Of a stretch of 11,025 nt of DNA, positions 5,976 to 11,025 are shown piece after piece. The stretch is from CAYJXK01 sp964374115 (GTDB lineage Bacteria > Patescibacteriota > Patescibacteriia > Magasanikbacterales > UBA922). The DNA lies in assembly GCA_964374115.1 (NCBI GenBank), contig CAYJXK010000032.1, forward strand, positions 1-11,025. Reading direction: 5' to 3'. Positions within the stretch are counted from its first letter, which is position 1. Every line of letters begins with the position of its first letter. The position numbers and the translations under genes were made by a program. The notes beneath the pieces were generated by a model that was given only the letters and a program-made list of their open reading frames with translations, ran no database searches and was not told the origin of the DNA.

Positions 5976-6536
5976 TTGAAATCACAGCTTTCTATGTTTT
6001 CTATTCCATATCGTATCAAGCGAAGCGTCCGAGCCAAGAGAGTCAAAATTTTCGTATGCGTAGCCGGAGTGATTGTGACCGTACCGTCGCGGTTTCCCGC
6101 GTATCGAATCGCGGCGTTTGTTGCGGAGCACGCTGTGTGGATACAAAAAACACTCGCACGTGTCATGAAACAAAAAGAAATATGGCAGACAAGAGAAGCA
6201 GCAAAGCAAGAAAATTATCATACTTGTCGATCGCGCGCTATTGAATTTATTCACGAACGGATGAGCGTGTATAACACACCATATCGGTTTTTATGGAACC
6301 GAGTGAGCGTAAAAAACATGAAAAGCCGGTGGGGGAGTTGTTCAAGCAAGAAAAATTTGAGTTTTCATTATCGTTTGCTCTTTTTGCCGATGGAACTTGC
6401 GGATTATGTGATTGTTCATGAGCTCTGTCATCTGCGAGAAATGAATCATTCACCGCAATTTTGGACATTGGTTGGAGAAACTATCCCGACATATCGAGCG
6501 TGTCGAAAGCGATTGAGACAATACACTCCTTTTTGA
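5976..6536 (+). CDS. YgjP-like (DUF45/M48-type) zinc metalloprotein
   Basis: This is a predicted zinc-dependent hydrolase of the YgjP/WLM-related DUF45 family, 186 residues, with no signal peptide and unknown substrate. The C-terminal half has the family signature: SRWGSCSSKKNLSFHYRLLF, then VIVHELCHLREMNHSPQFW. His148, Glu149 and His152 of HELCH and His158 are the expected metal ligands and catalytic base. The N-terminal YRIKRSVRAKRVKIFV strand is also typical. The frame stays open back to a GTG at 5826, but that extension lies across the palindrome and encodes an unrelated Cys- and Ser-rich stretch. I prefer TTG at 5976, which has GGAG at 5967-5970, five bases upstream. ATG 5994 is a second choice. 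It converges with the small gene on the other strand, three bases away. Confidence 0.87.
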   Translation: MKSQLSMFSIPYRIKRSVRAKRVKIFVCVAGVIVTVPSRFPAYRIAAFVAEHAVWIQKTLARVMKQKEIWQTREAAKQENYHTCRSRAIEFIHERMSVYNTPYRFLWNRVSVKNMKSRWGSCSSKKNLSFHYRLLFLPMELADYVIVHELCHLREMNHSPQFWTLVGETIPTYRACRKRLRQYTPF

Positions 6537-6539
6537 AAT

Positions 6540-6776
6540 TTATTTTTTTTCCGCCCGTCTCTTTGCTCTTTTTTTCTTGATACGCTTCACAAGACCGAGG
6601 CCGACAAGTAGCGCTCCGGCTCCTGCGAGCGCCTTCACTGCCTTCTTTTTCTTTTCTGGATTCATCTTGGCAACGCGCTCTTTGAAGTCGCGCAAGTGTT
6701 CAATAAGTATATCGGCGATTTCCGATACATCTTCCATGATTTTCTGTTTCCGTTTTGATGGGATGGTTTTGGCCAT
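6540..6776 (-). CDS. Small basic protein with one hydrophobic segment
   Basis: This 78-residue protein belongs to no family I recognise. Residues 1-45 are charged and likely helical (EDVSEIADILIEHLRDFKERV). Residues about 47-63 (VKALAGAGALLVGLGLV) form a short Gly/Ala-rich hydrophobic stretch that could cross or sit on the membrane. Residues 64-78 are almost all Lys, Arg, Ala and Glu (KRIKKKRAKRRAEKK). By the positive-inside rule the Lys/Arg tail would be cytoplasmic. It is transcribed divergently from the PAS-sigma gene across a 50-base gap and converges on the YgjP-like gene. Clean start and stop, no overlap with neighbours and a non-random layout support a real gene. No Shine-Dalgarno is evident. 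A membrane partner or nucleic-acid-binding role would be guesswork. Confidence 0.65.
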   Translation of the reverse strand: MAKTIPSKRKQKIMEDVSEIADILIEHLRDFKERVAKMNPEKKKKAVKALAGAGALLVGLGLVKRIKKKRAKRRAEKK

Positions 6777-6812
6777 AGAATATGGAAATGAAGAATAACG
6801 TGTGGTATTACT

Positions 6813-6845
6813 TATAGTATATCACTATGCGTACCATTTCGTCAT
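6813..6845. promoter_or_regulatory. Possible overlapping divergent promoters
   Basis: On the plus strand, TATAGT at 6813-6818 ends nine bases before the sigma-gene ATG, so its transcript could be leaderless; its -35 is poor. On the minus strand, TATACT (6821-6816) with ATGACG (6845-6840), 18 bases apart, could drive the small basic protein. The two -10 boxes overlap, so the two genes may be expressed alternately. Confidence 0.35.
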
Positions 6846-7885
6846 CTTCTTTTCTTTCCCTCCTTGATCATGCGCCAGGGATCATTATGATTACTGATCT
6901 CGACAGCCGCGTGCTCTATGTGAATGCGTCGGTTGAGGAACACACCGGATATTCGGTGAGAGAGGTGATTGGCAAACGGCCAGGCGAGCTCTGGGGTGGT
7001 CATATGCCACGATCATTTTACGAAGAACTCTGGCATACAATCAAAACAAAAAAGAAACCGTTTATAGCCACAGTCTCCAATAAAGCAAAGAGTGGCGGGG
7101 TTGTTTCTCAGAGACTCTCCATCGCTCCCATTTGGGATGATGACAGACAGATGCGCTATTTTTTTGAGCTACATGGAACAGAATTGGCTCAGATTTTTTC
7201 CTCTCAATGGTTTTTTTCTACATTCAGTGAGGAGATTCCGGATCGAATAAAGATATCGCGTTTTTGTGAGTGGTTATCTTTGAAAGATACGACATATTCG
7301 AAACAAGAGCGCGGATGGATCACATTTCTCGATGAACAATTGCTCAAGCCTACATACGAACGTTTTGCTTATCGCACCGATGATCATGATCTTGTTCTGC
7401 GCGCGCAACAGGATGCGTCAACGTTTGCTTTTTTGTATGAAAAATATTACCGAGATGTGTTTGTGTATCTGCGATCGCACTTGAGAGACAACACCCATCA
7501 TGCCTATGATCTTACGCAAGAGACATTCACTCGCGCATTTCAATATCTCAAACATTTTACGCCTTCGAATGCGTCATATCTTACCTATCTTCGACGGATC
7601 GCCCACCATCTCTTGGTTGATTATGTTCGTGAACAAAAAACAGCGCGGCTCGACATTATCTCGGAGTATGTTGGCGTTGATCTCGAAGAAAATATGTCCG
7701 ATGTGTTAGAAGCTACTCAGGTTCTTACAACACTTTCTTCGATCGAGCGCCAGGTTCTCATCCTCATGTATTATCAGGAGCTCCCACTCCGGGATATCGG
7801 TCTTCATTTGAATAAAACCGAAAATGCGGTGAAGCTTATCGCGAGTCGGGCGAGAAAGAAGGTTCGATCTATGCGTGAGGAGTGA
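6827..7885 (+). CDS. PAS domain fused to an ECF-like sigma70 factor
   Basis: This is a predicted transcription initiation factor with its own sensor. Residues about 1-115 are a PAS domain (LDHAPGIIMITDLDSRVLYV, then EEHTGYSVREVIGKRPGELW). Residues about 119-185 are an unassigned helical linker. Residues about 187-275 are sigma region 2: FAFLYEKYYRDVFVYL, the core-RNAP-contacting DLTQETFTRAF at 228-238, and the -10-recognising segment with YLRRIAHHLLVDYVRE. Residues about 301-350 are region 4, a helix-turn-helix (LSSIERQVLILMYYQELPLR, then DIGLHLNKTENAVKLIASRA). There is no region 3 of the housekeeping type, as in ECF factors. ECF factors are usually held by a separate anti-sigma factor. None is adjacent, so the PAS domain probably does the sensing. 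The divergent small membrane protein is the only candidate partner nearby. No transmembrane segment is seen. Confidence 0.88.
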   Translation: MRTISSSSFLSLLDHAPGIIMITDLDSRVLYVNASVEEHTGYSVREVIGKRPGELWGGHMPRSFYEELWHTIKTKKKPFIATVSNKAKSGGVVSQRLSIAPIWDDDRQMRYFFELHGTELAQIFSSQWFFSTFSEEIPDRIKISRFCEWLSLKDTTYSKQERGWITFLDEQLLKPTYERFAYRTDDHDLVLRAQQDASTFAFLYEKYYRDVFVYLRSHLRDNTHHAYDLTQETFTRAFQYLKHFTPSNASYLTYLRRIAHHLLVDYVREQKTARLDIISEYVGVDLEENMSDVLEATQVLTTLSSIERQVLILMYYQELPLRDIGLHLNKTENAVKLIASRARKKVRSMREE

Positions 7886-7890
7886 GGGAC

Positions 7891-7918
7891 AAAAAAGGTA
7901 CTGATGACACCTTTTTTT
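7891..7918. terminator. Rho-independent terminator after the PAS-sigma gene
   Basis: AAAAAAGGT (7891-7899) pairs with ACCTTTTTT (7909-7917) around a nine-base loop, and a T run follows. It starts five bases after the sigma stop codon. It separates that gene from nrdD and argues against an nrdD start at 7904, which would lie inside the hairpin. Confidence 0.6.
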
Positions 7919-7960
7919 GTTTTTCCCGTTTATATAAGAAGAAAGAACACACTCTTTTGT

Positions 7961-10060
7961 ATGACAGTATCAAAAATTCAAAAGCGCACTGGCGCGATTG
8001 TTGATTTTTCTGTACAAAAAATTGAGGTCGCGGTTTCAAAAGCAGCCAAAGTTGTAGGGATTACCGATCTTGCTGTGCCGGTTATGATTGGGAAAGAAGC
8101 GGAAAAAATATTGCATGACGCGTATTTTGATATAATTCCCACTGTCGAGGATGTCCAGGATATTGTTGAAGATGTGCTCATTCAGTATGGGTATATCGAG
8201 ATGGCCAAGGTGTATATTTTATATCGGCAAAAACGCCGAGAGGCGCGTGAGGAAAAACAGGTTGTGATCGAAGTGGAAAAAACGATCACAGAGTATTTGA
8301 ATAAGATTGATTGGCGAGTGAATGCGAATAGCAATCAGGGATATTCTCTTGGCGGCATGATTTTGAACACAGCCGGAAAAGTCACCGCCAATTATTGGTT
8401 GTCTCATATTTACCCGAAAAATATCGGAGACGCGCATCGCAATGCCGATATTCACATTCATGATCTTGATATGTTCTCCGGCTATTGCGCTGGCTGGAGT
8501 CTCCGCATACTTCTCGAAGAAGGATTCAATGGTGTACCAGAGAAAATCGAGTCTCACGCGCCGAAACATCTCAGCTCCGCCGTTGCTCAGATGGTGAATT
8601 TTTTAGGGACGCTTCAAAATGAATGGGCAGGAGCGCAAGCATTTTCCAGTTTCGACACGTATCTCGCCCCATTTGTAAAGAAATATGAGATGGAACTTCG
8701 AGAAAAAATGAAACCGTTGGGACAGCCTTCTGAGGAGTGGGTCGAAAAATATGTTTATGCCTACGTGTACCAACACATGCAGTCTTTCGTGTTCAATCTC
8801 AATATTCCGTCTCGATGGGGAACACAGACGCCGTTCACCAACATTACGCTTGATTGGACATGCCCAGACGACCTCAAAGACAAACGACTTCTTCTTGGCG
8901 GCATTCCATTTTCCTATACATTTGGTGAACTTCAAAAAGAAATGAGTTACATCAATCATGCCTTCATTGAAGTGATGAGTACAGGAGACGCACGAGGCAG
9001 ATCATTTACGTTTCCCATCCCCACCTACAATATCACCAAGGATTTTGATTGGGATGACTCGAAGACCCTTCCTCTTTTTGAAATGACGGCCAAATATGGG
9101 ACACCCTATTTTCAAAATTTTATTAATTCTGATTTACACCCTGGCGATGTGCGCTCGATGTGTTGTCGGTTGCAGCTCGATTTAACTGAACTTAGGAAGC
9201 GGGGAAACGGACTATTTGGTTCCGCGGAGATGACAGGATCTATTGGAGTCGTGACGATCAATGCCGCGCGTATTGGATATGTGTGCCAGAATGACCGAAA
9301 AGGTTTTTTTGAACGACTCGTGCATCTCATGGAGGTCGGCAAGACGTCTCTTGAGATCAAAAGAAAAGAAATTCAAAAATGGTTGGATCTTGGACTTTTT
9401 CCATATACCAGACGATATCTCGGGCATCTCAATAATCATTTTTCCACGATTGGCATTAATGGCCTCAATGAAGCAATTCGGAATTTTACCAACGACGCGG
9501 AAAATATCACGACGCCGTTTGGACAGAAATTTGCCGGGGACATTCTCGATTGCATGCGTGCTATGCTCAAAGTGTTCCAACAAGAGACCGGGCATTTATA
9601 CAATCTCGAGGCAACCCCGGCTGAAGGTACGACCTATCGATTTGCCAAGGAGGACAAGAAACGATTCCCCGGAATTCTTCAGGCAGGAACAGAGACAGCC
9701 CCGTATTACACCAATTCCTCGCAGATTCCTGTCGGGTTTACCGATGATATATTTGAAGCGTTGATCTTGCAGGATGATCTTCAGAAGAAATACACGGGGG
9801 GAACGGTGCTACATTGTTATCTCTCTGAACGCGTGAGTTCGGCAGAGGCATGTCGGAATCTGATACGAAAGATTCTCACGAATTTTCGATTACCCTATAT
9901 CACCATCACGCCGACTTTTTCTATTTGTCCCAAGCACGGTTATCTTCCAGGTGAATGGGATTTTTGTCCAACCTGTGATACAGAGCTCGGGATTGAAGCG
10001 TCTGTCCGATTTGATATGGATTATCGGAAAACGTATACTGCAACTGCGAGAGAAAAATAA
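7961..10060 (+). CDS. nrdD: Anaerobic ribonucleoside-triphosphate reductase, large chain lacking its glycyl-radical motif
   Basis: This is the class III reductase that makes deoxynucleotides from NTPs without oxygen (699 residues from ATG 7961). Residues about 1-95 are an ATP-cone regulatory domain (IQKRTGAIVDFSVQKIEVAV). The barrel includes HDLDMFSGYCAGWSL and RSMCCRLQLDLTEL, where Cys401/Cys402 fall at the thiyl-radical site, then GNGLFGSAEMTGSIGVVTIN. Near the C-terminus is the zinc site: Cys656 and His659 in CPKHGYL, and Cys669 and Cys672 in CPTC. Other NrdD proteins continue directly from this site into RVxGYxxP with the glycyl-radical Gly. Here the chain instead ends with 27 unrelated residues. 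The motif is on the next small gene. An upstream in-frame ATG at 7904 is rejected because it lies in a terminator and the ATP-cone begins after 7961. It is probably in an operon with the next two genes. Confidence 0.93.
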   Translation: MTVSKIQKRTGAIVDFSVQKIEVAVSKAAKVVGITDLAVPVMIGKEAEKILHDAYFDIIPTVEDVQDIVEDVLIQYGYIEMAKVYILYRQKRREAREEKQVVIEVEKTITEYLNKIDWRVNANSNQGYSLGGMILNTAGKVTANYWLSHIYPKNIGDAHRNADIHIHDLDMFSGYCAGWSLRILLEEGFNGVPEKIESHAPKHLSSAVAQMVNFLGTLQNEWAGAQAFSSFDTYLAPFVKKYEMELREKMKPLGQPSEEWVEKYVYAYVYQHMQSFVFNLNIPSRWGTQTPFTNITLDWTCPDDLKDKRLLLGGIPFSYTFGELQKEMSYINHAFIEVMSTGDARGRSFTFPIPTYNITKDFDWDDSKTLPLFEMTAKYGTPYFQNFINSDLHPGDVRSMCCRLQLDLTELRKRGNGLFGSAEMTGSIGVVTINAARIGYVCQNDRKGFFERLVHLMEVGKTSLEIKRKEIQKWLDLGLFPYTRRYLGHLNNHFSTIGINGLNEAIRNFTNDAENITTPFGQKFAGDILDCMRAMLKVFQQETGHLYNLEATPAEGTTYRFAKEDKKRFPGILQAGTETAPYYTNSSQIPVGFTDDIFEALILQDDLQKKYTGGTVLHCYLSERVSSAEACRNLIRKILTNFRLPYITITPTFSICPKHGYLPGEWDFCPTCDTELGIEASVRFDMDYRKTYTATAREK

Positions 10061-10083
10061 ATTATTTTTTACTCCCCATATGT

Positions 10084-10281
10084 ATGGAAGAAAAAAAACA
10101 ACGCACCCGTTGCGAAATATGGACACGGGTGATGGGCTATCATCGGCCGGTGTCGCATTTTAATACTGGCAAAAAGGCCGAGCATTATTCGCGCAAACAT
10201 TTCGAGGAGTGCATTGCCGCGAATCGGGAATTTGTTTTGAAGTATGATCCTTTCCGGTATTCAATCATTCAGTCTTCTTGA
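10084..10281 (+). CDS. Detached glycyl-radical domain of NrdD
   Basis: This 65-residue protein carries what the preceding NrdD lacks. RCEIWTRVMGYHRPVSHFN is the family's C-terminal glycyl-radical stretch, with Gly18 in RVMGYHRP as the predicted radical site. The following TGKKAEHYSRKHFEE matches the usual NrdD end (N-x-GKxxE...R...). It starts 23 bases after the nrdD stop and in a different frame. It runs 38 bases into nrdG, again in another frame. I infer that it docks on NrdD near the zinc site and is activated by NrdG, as YfiD replaces the damaged radical domain of pyruvate formate-lyase. There is no Shine-Dalgarno; translation may depend on coupling. A frameshifted single gene is unlikely because NrdD has its own extra tail after CPTC. 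Confidence 0.85.
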   Translation: MEEKKQRTRCEIWTRVMGYHRPVSHFNTGKKAEHYSRKHFEECIAANREFVLKYDPFRYSIIQSS

Positions 10282-10945
10282 TTTTCCAGAGCGAACGTCA
10301 TGCATCGCGTTCACTCCGGGATGTAATTTCCGTTGCGGATATTGCCATAATCCAGAATTCGTGTTGCCGGAAAAAATTCAACAAATACGATCACATGTTA
10401 TTCCGGAAGAAACATTTTTTTCTTTTCTAGAAACACGAAGAGGTCTCCTCGATGGCGTGGTCGTCAGTGGTGGAGAACCAACGATTCAGGGAGATATTAT
10501 TCCATTCATCACAAAAATAAAATCGCATGGATTTCTCGTGAAATTGGACACCAACGGTAACCTTCCCTCGGTGATCAAAAAAATATTTGATCATGGTCTT
10601 GTTGATTATATCGCCATGGATGTGAAAACATCGATGTCAGGATATAGAAATCTGGTTGGATCACGCGTCCGCGCAGATCATATTGAGAAAAGTATTCAAA
10701 TCATTATGCGCGCGGGGGTTTTATACGAATTTCGCGTGACGCTTATCAAAGAAATTCACACTCCAGATGTTCTCGAGGATATGCGCCAGATGATGCGCGG
10801 CGCTTCTCGAGTATTTTTGCAGAAGTTTCGCATGGATACGACACTTGATCCGGTCTATGCGTCGTATCATCCATTTTCTGATGGAGAAATGATTTCACTT
10901 ACTCATTTTTTTCGATCCACGGTTGGTACAGCCATGGTTCGATAA
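10244..10945 (+). CDS. nrdG: Anaerobic ribonucleotide reductase activating protein (radical SAM)
   Basis: NrdG uses a [4Fe-4S] cluster and S-adenosylmethionine to place the radical on the glycine of class III reductase. At 233 residues it is of the longer NrdG type. The opening GIQSFSLLDFPERTSCIAFT leads into the cluster motif CNFRCGYC (Cys27, Cys31, Cys34) followed by HNPEFVLP, a hallmark of this family. GGEP (76-79) is the SAM-binding motif, and later LDTNGNLPSVIK and DYIAMDVKT fit the radical-SAM barrel. Its start overlaps the end of the glycyl-radical gene by 38 bases, implying translational coupling. Its substrate here should be the small protein at 10084-10281 rather than NrdD itself. 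Confidence 0.93.
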   Translation: MILSGIQSFSLLDFPERTSCIAFTPGCNFRCGYCHNPEFVLPEKIQQIRSHVIPEETFFSFLETRRGLLDGVVVSGGEPTIQGDIIPFITKIKSHGFLVKLDTNGNLPSVIKKIFDHGLVDYIAMDVKTSMSGYRNLVGSRVRADHIEKSIQIIMRAGVLYEFRVTLIKEIHTPDVLEDMRQMMRGASRVFLQKFRMDTTLDPVYASYHPFSDGEMISLTHFFRSTVGTAMVR

Positions 10946-10954
10946 AACACTTTT

Positions 10955-11025
10955 ATGATTATGATAGAAAAAAAAGCCCTTGTGCTCCTTGCCTTGCTTC
11001 GCATCACATTGGGATGGATTTTTTT
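10955..11025 (+). CDS. Start of a DoxX-like membrane protein (cut by window end)
   Basis: Nine bases after nrdG an ATG opens a frame that runs off the window: MIMIEKKALVLLALLRITLG followed by WIF. A basic N-terminus followed by a hydrophobic helix with LLRITLGWIF is typical of the first membrane segment of the DoxX/TQO family (four-helix integral membrane proteins). Only 23 codons are visible, so the family call is tentative. The close spacing suggests the same transcript as nrdG. Confidence 0.5.
   Translation, partial: MIMIEKKALVLLALLRITLGWIF

Noticed and set aside
7904..7960. Longer nrdD starting at ATG 7904
   Set aside because: That ATG lies in the loop of the terminator hairpin. The added residues are not family-like, and the ATP-cone begins just after ATG 7961.
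8603..9764. Long frames inside nrdD on both strands (for example 8603-8959 minus, 9261-9764 plus)
   Set aside because: They are shadows of the conserved nrdD reading frame, with no domains or start signals of their own.
10015..10083. Sequencing frameshift separating nrdD from the glycyl-radical segment
   Set aside because: The second frame is open back to 10015, but neither frame between the zinc site and RVMGY reads like a normal NrdD junction. NrdD has an added 27-residue tail, so one indel would not restore a typical protein.

Overview
The gene content, compact spacing and moderate-to-low GC (except one GC-rich patch) suggest a bacterium of the Candidate Phyla Radiation / Patescibacteria. 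This is an inference from the mix of genes: TrpRS, MsrA, RhuM-Fic, a PIF1-like helicase with a C-terminal helix-turn-helix, a YgjP-type metalloprotein and class III NrdD/NrdG, with few Shine-Dalgarno sequences. No rRNA or other marker is present to fix the lineage. TGA, TAG and TAA all act as stops, so the standard bacterial code applies.

Layout. Positions 1-1630: trpS and msrA form a two-gene operon with an ATGA stop/start overlap. It is driven by a good sigma70-type promoter whose -35 element lies inside a perfect tandem pair of 17-bp dyad sequences, a likely operator. Positions 1660-1949: a DUF1428 gene that has lost its 5' end. Positions 1976-2003: a symmetric terminator, followed at once by a strong promoter for an accessory AT-rich pair, RhuM-Fic (Doc-type motif) and a PIN-domain protein (2056-3488). 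A short remnant of another gene lies on the minus strand after it. Positions 3585-5297: the PIF1/RecD2-like helicase.

Positions 5298-5975 are a long non-coding stretch. It holds a terminator, a roughly 345-nt GC-rich segment that folds into many helices and is closed by a long terminal helix (candidate structured RNA), and then a 125-nt nested palindrome ending just before the Shine-Dalgarno of the YgjP-like gene. Next come a small basic membrane-anchored protein on the minus strand and, divergent from it, a PAS-sigma70 fusion regulator.

Positions 7961-10945 encode anaerobic (class III) ribonucleotide reductase: NrdD with an ATP-cone and a zinc site but no glycyl-radical motif, a separate 65-residue protein that carries that motif, and the radical-SAM activase NrdG. 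The glycyl-radical domain is therefore supplied in trans. The window ends in the first codons of a DoxX-like membrane protein.

The most notable points are the split glycyl-radical NrdD, the unassigned structured GC-rich RNA candidate with competing closing helices, the nested palindrome, and the one-component PAS-sigma fusion.
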